From an uncultured Oscillospiraceae bacterium (lineage in GTDB: Bacteria > Bacillota > Clostridia > Oscillospirales > Oscillospiraceae): a stretch of 5,081 bases of DNA. The notes beneath the pieces were generated by a model. It did not search any database, had not been told where the DNA came from, and worked only from the letters and a program-made list of their open reading frames with translations. A program made the position numbers and the translations under genes. The stretch's first letter is position 1; every line of letters begins with the position of its first letter. This document shows, one piece after another, positions 1 through 4,599 of this stretch. Where the stretch lies: the NCBI GenBank assembly GCA_900751035.1, contig CAADSF010000293.1:1-5081 (forward strand). Direction: 5' to 3'.

Positions 1-574
1 CATGCGGCGAGACCTTTTTGATCTCGACCGCGTCGTCCGCGATGAGGCGGTGGCCGCGCTTGACAAGCTCGATGGCCGTCTCGCTCTTGCCGATACCGCT
101 GTCACCGTTAATGAGGATGCCCTCGCCGTAAATTTCGACCAGAACGCCGTGGCGTGTGACGCGCGGAGCGAGCGAGCTTTTTAAATAGGTAATGAGGCTC
201 GACACGATATAGGATGTTGTGTCCTTTGTTCCCAGCACCGTTACATCGTATTTTTTCGCCATTTCAAGGCATTCCGGCATGGGCTCGAACCCGCGCGCAA
301 AAATCAGCGCCGGGCACTTATAGGACAGGAAGTGGTCAAAAATGATGATGCGTTCCTCCGGCGTGAGCTTTTGCAGATAGGCCGTCTCCACCGTGCCGCA
401 GACATAGACGCGCATCGGCTCGTAATGGTCGAAAAAGCCTGCCAGATGAAGGCCCGGACGGCTGATATCGTCAACGGTCACGTGGATCTTGTCAAAATCC
501 GTTGACCGGTAGAAAAAGTCAAGCTTAAATTCCGAAGCAAGCTCGGACAGCAGGACCGTATAGGTATTTGCCAC
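1..574 (-). CDS. hprK: HPr kinase/phosphorylase, N-terminal part (cut by window edge)
   Basis: Bifunctional cytosolic enzyme that phosphorylates and dephosphorylates Ser46 of HPr, the phosphocarrier of the sugar PTS, and so controls carbon catabolite repression in Firmicutes. Translating from GTG at 574 gives 191 residues before the left edge. Residues 1 to about 130 match the N-terminal domain (DISRPGLHLAGFF near 36-48). The kinase domain follows, with HGVLVEIYGEG at 142-152, the Walker A loop GDSGIGKS at 157-164, then ETAIELVKRGHRLIADDAVEI. His142, Lys163, Glu165, Asp180 and Asp181 fall where the family has its catalytic residues. The family is about 310 residues, so roughly 120 C-terminal residues, including the K3/M-loop signature, lie outside the window. 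The GTG start is chosen because AGAGGTGAT precedes it at good spacing and the N-terminus has the expected length. It diverges from rpmB. Identity is very secure. Confidence 0.96.
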   Translation of the reverse strand, partial: MANTYTVLLSELASEFKLDFFYRSTDFDKIHVTVDDISRPGLHLAGFFDHYEPMRVYVCGTVETAYLQKLTPEERIIIFDHFLSYKCPALIFARGFEPMPECLEMAKKYDVTVLGTKDTTSYIVSSLITYLKSSLAPRVTRHGVLVEIYGEGILINGDSGIGKSETAIELVKRGHRLIADDAVEIKKVSPH

Positions 575-577
575 ATA

Positions 578-586
578 ATCACCTCT
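578..586 (-). promoter_or_regulatory. Ribosome binding site of hprK
   Basis: AGAGGTGAT on the minus strand. Its GAGGTG core lies 5 nt before the GTG at 574 and 3 nt before an out-of-frame ATG at 576, so spacing favours the GTG. Confidence 0.75.
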
Positions 587-602
587 GTTTCAGGATACCT
601 CG

Positions 603-631
603 ATTATACCCGCTTTGCTCCTGTTTCGCAA
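603..631 (-). promoter_or_regulatory. Sigma-A promoter of hprK
   Basis: On the minus strand, TTGCGA (-35, 626-631) and TATAAT (-10, 603-608) are separated by exactly 17 nt, a near-consensus vegetative promoter. Transcription would start near 596, giving a leader of about 22 nt before the GTG. The -35 box lies inside the inverted repeat 620-635. Confidence 0.82.
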
Positions 632-635
632 CAGG
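620..635. promoter_or_regulatory. Inverted repeat overlapping the hprK -35 box (possible operator)
   Basis: CCTGTT-TCGC-AACAGG is a perfect 6-bp dyad with a 4-nt centre. It covers the hprK -35 hexamer, so a repressor bound there would block the promoter. No known regulator motif is recognised; the operator role is inference, and a chance dyad of this size is possible. Confidence 0.35.
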
Positions 636-663
636 GAAAATCCTTTGTCGGCCAGGCGCGAAA

Positions 664-683
664 TTTTCGGATTTTTCCGAAAA
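664..683. promoter_or_regulatory. Inverted repeat between the hprK and rpmB promoters
   Basis: TTTTCGGA-TTTT-TCCGAAAA is a perfect 8-bp dyad with a 4-nt centre. It ends 6 nt before the rpmB -35 box and continues into an A-run to 685. It could be an operator, a hairpin or simply AT-rich upstream DNA. Its place between two divergent promoters argues against a terminator for either gene. Confidence 0.4.
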
Positions 684-689
684 AAGTGC

Positions 690-718
690 TTGCAATTTCC
701 AAAGTAATCTGTTAATAT
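690..718 (+). promoter_or_regulatory. Sigma-A promoter of rpmB
   Basis: TTGCAA (-35, 690-695) and TAATAT (-10, 713-718) have a 17-nt spacer. A TG at 710-711 makes an extended -10 (TGTTAATAT). Transcription would start near 725, giving a leader of about 54 nt. The leader contains a small hairpin (GCGCT-TTAT-AGCGC, 727-740). The strength suits a ribosomal protein gene. Confidence 0.85.
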
Positions 719-763
719 ATTTGTCGGCGCTTTATAGCGCATGAATTTGATTTTCCAAGTGGC

Positions 764-770
764 AAGGAGG
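764..770 (+). promoter_or_regulatory. Ribosome binding site of rpmB
   Basis: AAGGAGG sits 8 nt before the ATG at 779. It overlaps an in-frame GTG at 770, so that GTG is part of the ribosome site and not the start. Confidence 0.9.
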
Positions 771-778
771 TGCATCCG

Positions 779-967
779 ATGGCAAAATGCGATATCTGCG
801 GCAAGGGCGTAACATTCGGTATCAAGGTCTCCCATTCTCACAGACGTGCGAACCGTGCATGGAAGCCCAACGTCAAACGTGTCAAGGCAATCGTTGACGG
901 TACTCCGCGCCATGTATATGTCTGCACAAGATGCCTGCGTTCCAACAAGGTTGAGCGTGCGATCTGA
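779..967 (+). CDS. rpmB: 50S ribosomal protein L28 (bL28)
   Basis: Structural protein of the large ribosomal subunit. The 62-residue product begins MAKCDICGKGVTFG and contains the conserved block SHSHRRANRAWKPNV (18-32), as L28 does. Cys4/Cys7 and Cys49/Cys52 form two CxxC pairs, so this is the zinc-binding (C+) form. The start is the ATG at 779, set by AAGGAGG 8 nt upstream. The length is normal for bacterial L28. It is transcribed alone: its own extended -10 promoter lies before it and an intrinsic terminator begins 13 nt after the stop. It diverges from hprK, with no functional link implied. Zinc-replete and zinc-free paralogues are known in other bacteria; whether a C- copy exists here cannot be seen. 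Confidence 0.98.
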   Translation: MAKCDICGKGVTFGIKVSHSHRRANRAWKPNVKRVKAIVDGTPRHVYVCTRCLRSNKVERAI

Positions 968-980
968 TCGAAGACAAGCC

Positions 981-1010
981 AAAGAGCAAGCCAGACGGCT
1001 TGCTCTTTTT
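981..1010 (+). terminator. Intrinsic terminator of rpmB
   Basis: AGAGCAAGCC (983-992), loop AGAC, GGCTTGCTCT (997-1006) make a perfect 10-bp stem followed by a T-run to 1010. Two A-T pairs can extend the base. On the minus strand only three T follow the stem, so it would stop leftward transcription poorly. Confidence 0.93.
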
Positions 1011-1049
1011 CGTTGCGCATTTCATGACGCAGTTTGTATTTCATGCGCA

Positions 1050-1124
1050 CCCCTGTAGGGGCTTGATAGCCCGCATCGGCCCGTTGGGCAGCTGCGAATT
1101 CGCTGCAGGTTTCCGTTAAGACGG
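1050..1124. repeat. Hairpin-rich non-coding block
   Basis: Between the rpmB terminator and the peptidase gene no coding region is convincing. Instead short inverted repeats follow one another: CCCC-TGTA-GGGG (1050-1061), GGGCT-TGAT-AGCCC (1059-1072), GCCC-GTT-GGGC (1079-1089), GCAGC...GCTGC enclosing the palindrome GCGAATTCGC (1088-1106), and CCGT-TAAG-ACGG (1113-1124). The opening TGTAGGGGC followed by a small stem-loop resembles short dispersed intergenic repeats that I associate with gut Clostridia. That resemblance is from memory and only one copy is in the window. Confidence 0.4.
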
Positions 1125-1125
1125 T

Positions 1126-1167
1126 GCAAACTGCCGGGTCGATGCAGGTATCGACCCGGCAGTTTGC
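1126..1167 (-). terminator. Perfect 18-bp inverted repeat downstream of the peptidase gene (possible terminator)
   Basis: GCAAACTGCCGGGTCGAT (1126-1143) and ATCGACCCGGCAGTTTGC (1150-1167) are exact reverse complements around a 6-nt loop. The hairpin starts 20 nt after the peptidase stop codon, where a terminator is expected. No T-run follows on either strand, so it is not a canonical intrinsic terminator. It may act as an RNA 3'-end stabiliser, work with other factors, or belong to the adjacent repeat block. The structure is certain; the role is inferred. Confidence 0.5.
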
Positions 1168-1186
1168 GGCTTATCCGCCGTTTGCG

Positions 1187-2227
1187 TTATACGCCCAGAT
1201 ACCCCTTAATCGTCTTGAGCGTGTTGAGTACGCCGTCCATGTGGCTGCGTTCGTAGCCGTGGCTGGCATAGACGCCGGAGCCGATGAGGCCGTGGCGGAT
1301 GTCATAGCCTGCGCGGAGCGTCGCTTCCACGTCAGAGCCGTAATACGGATAGACATCGACGGCGTAGTCCGCGCCCTCGCGTTTGGCAGCATCGATGAGC
1401 TTGCCGACCACGGCGTAGCTGTACGGGCCGCCGGAGTCCTTGGCGCAGATGGACACCTGCCGTTCCGTGCAGGCAAGGCCGTCGCCTACACAGCCCATGT
1501 CGACGCTGATGGACTCCGTCACGCCCTCCGGCACGGAGGCCGAACCGCCGAAGCCGACCTCTTCATAGACGGTCACATGGACATAGGTGCGGCGCGGCAG
1601 CGTCTTCTTTTCGTCATGCAGGTATTTTGCAAAGCCGAGCAGAATGCCGACAGAGAGCTTATCGTCAAGGAATCGGCTTTTGATGTAGCCAGAAGCCGTC
1701 ACGTGCGTGCGCGGGTCGAAGCAGACGATATCGCCCGTCTCAATGCCGAGCGCACGAGTCTCTTCGGCAGAAGAAACGTTTTCGTCCAGCAGAATTTCGG
1801 TTGTGTCAAAGGTGCGGTTCGTCTTGGCGTATTCGCCGTTGACATGGACGGAGGCGTTGCAGAGCTGCAGTGTTCCCTCATAGACCTTGCCGGATCGCGT
1901 ATAGACGCGTACATTTTCCGTTTCGCCGTTTTCTGCGCGCATACCGCCGAGGCTCGTCACGCGCAGGCGGCCGTTGGCCTTGACCTCCGCGACCATTGCG
2001 CCGAGCGTGTCCGTGTGCGCCTGCAGAAGCAGTCCGCCCTCCGCGGATTCCTCGCCGCCGAGGTCAATCAGGATGCCGCCCTTTGTCGTTTTCCGCGCGT
2101 CAAAGCCGAGCGATGCAAATGCTTCCAGCACCCACTCGGCTGCTTTGTCCGTAAAGCCCGTCGGGCTGTCGACTGCAAGCAGCTGGACGGCTTTTTCTAC
2201 TGCGTACTGTGCATAACTCTGTTCCAT
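1187..2227 (-). CDS. M42-family metallopeptidase (aminopeptidase-like)
   Basis: Cytosolic dinuclear-metal aminopeptidase-type protein of the M42 (glutamyl aminopeptidase/endoglucanase-like) family, which trims N-terminal residues from peptides. The 346 residues have the family's usual length. Ligand motifs appear in order: His71-x-Asp73 (AHTDTLG), Asp188/Asp189 (SRFLDDK), the Glu222-Glu223 pair (VYEEVG) with the expected catalytic Glu, Asp243 (SVDMG), and His323 (SHGYERSH). Between residues about 80 and 170 lies the inserted beta-domain region typical of the family. There is no signal peptide. The ATG at 2227 is preceded by AAAAGGGG, about 11 nt away, a rather long spacing. It follows der on the same strand after an intrinsic terminator. 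The usual HxDE(I/V)G signature reads HTDTLG, a departure next to the metal site. Substrate preference cannot be told. Confidence 0.93.
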   Translation of the reverse strand: MEQSYAQYAVEKAVQLLAVDSPTGFTDKAAEWVLEAFASLGFDARKTTKGGILIDLGGEESAEGGLLLQAHTDTLGAMVAEVKANGRLRVTSLGGMRAENGETENVRVYTRSGKVYEGTLQLCNASVHVNGEYAKTNRTFDTTEILLDENVSSAEETRALGIETGDIVCFDPRTHVTASGYIKSRFLDDKLSVGILLGFAKYLHDEKKTLPRRTYVHVTVYEEVGFGGSASVPEGVTESISVDMGCVGDGLACTERQVSICAKDSGGPYSYAVVGKLIDAAKREGADYAVDVYPYYGSDVEATLRAGYDIRHGLIGSGVYASHGYERSHMDGVLNTLKTIKGYLGV

Positions 2228-2259
2228 TGCTTCCGATTCCCCTTTTAAATTTGAATTTG

Positions 2260-2296
2260 AAAAAATCCCGGCAGAGCGGTGTTTTCTGCCGGGATT
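2260..2296 (-). terminator. Intrinsic terminator after der
   Basis: Read on the minus strand, AATCCCGGCAGA (2285-2296) pairs perfectly with TCTGCCGGGATT (2264-2275) over 12 bp with a 9-nt loop. The strand continues as T-run from 2265 to 2260. It starts 6 nt after the der stop codon. Its T-run ends about 32 nt before the ATG of the peptidase gene. Confidence 0.92.
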
Positions 2297-2301
2297 GTAA
2301 T

Positions 2302-3633
2302 TTACACGTCTTCCTTGTCGCCCTTCTGGCGGATGGTGATCTTGATTGGCGTACCAGTCAGGCCAAAGACCGCGCGAATCTGATTTTCCAGATACCGCTG
2401 GTACGAGAAATGGAACAGGCGGCTGTCGTTGCAGAAGAAGACAAAGTGAGGCGGCTTGACGCCGACCTGCGTGATATAGTAGATCTTCAGACGGCGGCCC
2501 TTGTCCGTGGGCGGCTGGACACGCGCGGTCGCGTCCTCCAGAATGTTGTTGAGCATCCCTGTTGTGATGCGCATACTGTTCTGGTTGGAAACGGCGACGA
2601 TCATGTCAAACAGCTTGTCGACACGCTGGCCGGTCAGCGCTGAGATAAATACGACCGGCGCATAGGTCATGTAGCTGAGGTCACGGCGGATCTCCGCCGT
2701 CTTCTCGTCCATGGTGTTCGTGTCCTTTTCGACTGTGTCCCACTTGTTGACGACGATGATGCAGGCTTTTCCCGCCTCGTGCGCCAGACCTGCGACCTTG
2801 GTATCCTGCTCGGTCACGCCCTCGTTGGCGTCAATCAGGATGAGGCAGACGTCTGCGCGTTCAATGGCGGCGATGGAGCGCAGGTTGGAATATTTCTCGA
2901 CTGCGTCGTCGACCTTCGACTTGCGGCGCATACCGGCGGTATCAATGAACAGGAACTTGCCGGATTCGTTTTCAAAATAGCTGTCGATTGCGTCGCGCGT
3001 CGTGCCCGCGACATTGGAGACAATCACACGCTCCTCGCCGAGAATCTTGTTGAGCAGGCTCGACTTGCCGACGTTCGGCTTGCCGATGATGGCGACCTTG
3101 ATGACGTCCTCGTCATATTCCTCGCCGTCGTCCGGCGGGAAGCTTTCGACGCATGCGTCGAGCAGGTCGCCTGTACCGTGGCCGTGGACAGCGGAAACCT
3201 CGATGGGGTCGCCGAGGCCGAGTGCGTAGAATTCATACGCGTCCGGGTTCGCGTGGCCGGTCTGGTCGCACTTGTTGACGGCCAGCACGACCGGCTTTTT
3301 CGACCGCTTGAGCATGGACGCGACCTCCGCATCCGCAGCGGTCAGGCCGACCGTTACGTCGACGACCATAACGATGACCGTGGCCGTCTCGATGGCGATC
3401 TCCGCCTGGCGGCGCATGAACTTCAGCATTTCGTTATTTGTGCCGGGCTCGATGCCGCCGGTATCGACAAGGGCGAAGCTGCGGCCGTTCCACTCGCATT
3501 CGCCGTAAATACGGTCGCGGGTGACGCCGGGCGTGTCCTCGACGATGGCCATGCGCTTGCCGGTCAGTTTGTTAAAGAGCATCGACTTGCCGACGTTCGG
3601 CCGGCCGACGATGGCTACAATGGGCTTCGACAT
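2302..3633 (-). CDS. der: Ribosome assembly GTPase Der (EngA)
   Basis: Essential GTPase with two tandem G domains that binds the 50S subunit and is needed for its late assembly. The 443 residues fit the family. G domain 1: GRPNVGKS at 10-17, TPGVTRD at 34-40, DTGG at 57-60, NKCD at 120-123, SA at 148-149. An acidic linker (PDDGEEYDEDV) spans about 167-177. G domain 2: GKPNVGKS at 184-191, AGTTRD at 209-214, DTAG at 231-234, NKWD at 296-299, SA at 331-332. A KH-like C-terminal domain runs from about 350, with the usual GVKPPHFVFFCND block near 391-403. The start ATG is 7 nt after AAAGGAGG (3641-3648). It lies downstream of rpmF with an intrinsic terminator between them and no visible promoter of its own. 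All key GTPase residues are present. Confidence 0.99.
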   Translation of the reverse strand: MSKPIVAIVGRPNVGKSMLFNKLTGKRMAIVEDTPGVTRDRIYGECEWNGRSFALVDTGGIEPGTNNEMLKFMRRQAEIAIETATVIVMVVDVTVGLTAADAEVASMLKRSKKPVVLAVNKCDQTGHANPDAYEFYALGLGDPIEVSAVHGHGTGDLLDACVESFPPDDGEEYDEDVIKVAIIGKPNVGKSSLLNKILGEERVIVSNVAGTTRDAIDSYFENESGKFLFIDTAGMRRKSKVDDAVEKYSNLRSIAAIERADVCLILIDANEGVTEQDTKVAGLAHEAGKACIIVVNKWDTVEKDTNTMDEKTAEIRRDLSYMTYAPVVFISALTGQRVDKLFDMIVAVSNQNSMRITTGMLNNILEDATARVQPPTDKGRRLKIYYITQVGVKPPHFVFFCNDSRLFHFSYQRYLENQIRAVFGLTGTPIKITIRQKGDKEDV

Positions 3634-3652
3634 GGTAGGCCCTCCTTTCAGG

Positions 3653-3685
3653 ATAAGAAAAGAGGAAGGCAGACAGCCTCCCTCT
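3653..3685 (-). terminator. Intrinsic terminator between rpmF and der
   Basis: On the minus strand AGAGGGAGGC (3676-3685), loop TGTCT, GCCTTCCTCT (3661-3670) form a 10-bp stem with one G-U pair, followed by TTTCTTAT. It lies 17 nt after the rpmF stop. Its tail ends only about 4 nt before the der ribosome site, so it sits in what would be the der leader. Confidence 0.82.
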
Positions 3686-3702
3686 CATCTCTTTCAGCGA
3701 AA

Positions 3703-3888
3703 TCACTTAGCTTCAACAGAAATGACTTCACGGCCATTGTAGTAGCCGCAAGCCTTGCAGGCTCTGTGAGGCAGGCGGGGCTCGCCGCACTTCGGGCAAG
3801 CGACGACGCCGGGGATCGCCAGCTTCCAGTGGGAACTGCGTCTCTTATCTCTTCTTGCGCGGGATACTTTTCTCTTGGGTACTGCCAT
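3703..3888 (-). CDS. rpmF: 50S ribosomal protein L32 (bL32)
   Basis: Small structural protein of the large ribosomal subunit. The 61-residue product starts MAVPKRKVSRARRDKRRSSHWKL, a typical L32 N-terminus rich in Lys and Arg. Cys31/Cys34 (CPKC) and Cys44/Cys47 (CKAC) form a four-cysteine zinc site, so it is the C+ form, as is L28 here. The start is the ATG at 3888, because AAGGAGGTG lies 6 nt upstream; an in-frame GTG at 3897 is inside that ribosome site. It follows yceD after 45 nt, the arrangement conserved in many bacteria, and should be co-transcribed with it from the promoter at 4467-4495. A terminator follows it. Confidence 0.98.
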   Translation of the reverse strand: MAVPKRKVSRARRDKRRSSHWKLAIPGVVACPKCGEPRLPHRACKACGYYNGREVISVEAK

Positions 3889-3894
3889 GTGGTA

Positions 3895-3903
3895 CACCTC
3901 CTT
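3895..3903 (-). promoter_or_regulatory. Ribosome binding site of rpmF
   Basis: AAGGAGGTG, 6 nt before the ATG at 3888. It fixes that start and rules out the in-frame GTG that forms its last three bases. Confidence 0.9.
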
Positions 3904-3911
3904 GGTCTAAA

Positions 3912-3923
3912 TGCCCGAAGGCA
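3912..3923 (-). other. Small UUCG hairpin between yceD and rpmF
   Basis: On the minus strand the RNA would read UGCC-UUCG-GGCA: a 4-bp stem with the very stable UUCG tetraloop. It lies 10 nt past the yceD stop and 8 nt before the rpmF ribosome site. No long T-run follows. It may separate the two reading units or protect the message; the role is inference. Confidence 0.4.
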
Positions 3924-3933
3924 CATTATCTAC

Positions 3934-4434
3934 TTATTTATCCAGTAACTGCTGTAAAACAGCAAAACGGGAATCAGGTTCTTTTTTGCAGCCGCATGGC
4001 CCATCGTTGAGATTCTTGCCGCAGCGGAAGCAAACGCCCTTGCAGTCGGGCCTGCACAACAGCTGGCTGTCCATGTTGAGGACAAAGGCGGTCGTAATGA
4101 TGTCAGTCAGATCGGCGCAGCCGTCGCGGATGCCGAACACCCATTCGTCCTCCGCCTGTTCCAGCTCCTCTTCCGAAACCAGAACCGCGTGAACCGGGAT
4201 TTGCACCGCACGCGTGAACTCGCTGGCGCAGCGGTCACATACGCCGTGCAGCGTCGTGCTGAGTTCGCCGGTCAGTTCGAGAACGCCTGCCGTATTGCGA
4301 ACCTTACCGCGGGCCAGAACCGGCTCTGACGCGGGCCTGCAGCTGCCGAAAACAAGCTCGGACAGATCCTCGTGCGTCTCAAACGGAAGACTTGTGCCGG
4401 GCGTTACAAGAATTGGCTTCAGATCCAGCAGCAT
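3934..4434 (-). CDS. yceD: YceD/DUF177 family protein, linked to 23S rRNA maturation
   Basis: Member of the DUF177 (YceD) family, which is almost always encoded just before L32 and has been linked to 23S rRNA processing or accumulation in bacteria and plastids. The 166 residues fit the family. The signature LCRPDCKGVCFRCGKNLN is at 126-143. Cysteine pairs at 66/69 (CDRC) and 135/138 (CFRC), with further Cys at 127, 131, 147 and 149, suggest zinc binding. The acidic stretch SEEELEQAEDEW is at 87-98. The ATG at 4434 is preferred because GGAGGG lies 4-5 nt upstream; an in-frame TTG at 4446 overlaps that site. It is the first gene after a strong promoter and is followed by rpmF after 45 nt. The molecular mechanism is not known from sequence. 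Confidence 0.95.
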   Translation of the reverse strand: MLLDLKPILVTPGTSLPFETHEDLSELVFGSCRPASEPVLARGKVRNTAGVLELTGELSTTLHGVCDRCASEFTRAVQIPVHAVLVSEEELEQAEDEWVFGIRDGCADLTDIITTAFVLNMDSQLLCRPDCKGVCFRCGKNLNDGPCGCKKEPDSRFAVLQQLLDK

Positions 4435-4438
4435 AGCG

Positions 4439-4444
4439 CCCTCC
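4439..4444 (-). promoter_or_regulatory. Ribosome binding site of yceD
   Basis: GGAGGG on the minus strand with 4 nt before the ATG at 4434. This makes the upstream in-frame TTG at 4446 an unlikely start. Confidence 0.8.
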
Positions 4445-4466
4445 AATCCATAATCGTGCGATGGAT

Positions 4467-4495
4467 ATTATATCGAATAATCGCAGGGAAGTCAA
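4467..4495 (-). promoter_or_regulatory. Strong sigma-A promoter of the yceD-rpmF unit
   Basis: TTGACT (-35, 4490-4495) and TATAAT (-10, 4467-4472) on the minus strand have exactly 17 nt between them, one base from full consensus. Transcription would start near 4460, giving a leader of about 26 nt. Upstream, phased A-tracts (T-runs on the plus strand at 4500, 4511 and 4521) resemble an UP element. Confidence 0.92.
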
Positions 4496-4499
4496 ATAC

Positions 4500-4527
4500 T
4501 TTTTCATAAATTTTTCGTTCTTTTTCG
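4500..4527. promoter_or_regulatory. Phased A/T-tracts between divergent promoters (UP-element-like)
   Basis: TTTTTC occurs at 4500, 4511 and 4521, that is at intervals of 11 and 10 bp, close to one helical turn. Such phasing bends DNA. The tracts begin 5 bp upstream of the yceD -35 box, where an UP element for the RNA polymerase alpha subunit would lie. Confidence 0.45.
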
Positions 4528-4541
4528 CGAATGCAGGATTC

Positions 4542-4570
4542 TTTACAGAAAGGGCGCCGCGTGATAAAAT
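4542..4570 (+). promoter_or_regulatory. Promoter of the RluA-family gene
   Basis: TTTACA (-35, 4542-4547) and TAAAAT (-10, 4565-4570) have a 17-nt spacer, with TG at 4562-4563 giving an extended -10. Transcription would start near 4577, about 23 nt before the ATG. The promoter is divergent from that of yceD, with 46 bp between the two -35 boxes. Confidence 0.75.
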
Positions 4571-4599
4571 AAAAAAAGCCTATTTGTTTGGAGATCGCC

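Noticed and set aside
2..184. Short plus-strand frame at the left edge
   Set aside because: It is antisense to the conserved kinase domain of HprK.
727..740. Hairpin GCGCT-TTAT-AGCGC in the rpmB leader as a riboswitch or ribosomal protein binding site
   Set aside because: Only a 5-bp stem in a leader of about 54 nt, too small for a known riboswitch, and no L28 autoregulation motif is known to me.
590..982. Minus-strand frame of 130 residues across the hprK/rpmB gap
   Set aside because: It is antisense to all of rpmB and covers both promoters and both dyads; no ribosome site and no family resemblance.
1050..1180. CRISPR array or insertion sequence in the hairpin-rich gap
   Set aside because: The dyads differ from one another, there are no equal direct repeats with spacers, no transposase and no matching terminal inverted repeats.
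1124..2248. Long open frame on the plus strand opposite the peptidase gene (374 residues)
   Set aside because: It is the antisense of a well-supported M42 gene, has no ribosome site or family motif, and its composition (Ala, Val, Arg, Asp rich) is that of a mirror frame in GC-rich DNA.
2779..3948. Long open frame on the plus strand opposite der and rpmF (389 residues)
   Set aside because: It runs across two certain genes and their intergenic gap on the other strand, with no recognisable domain and no ribosome site; a mirror frame.
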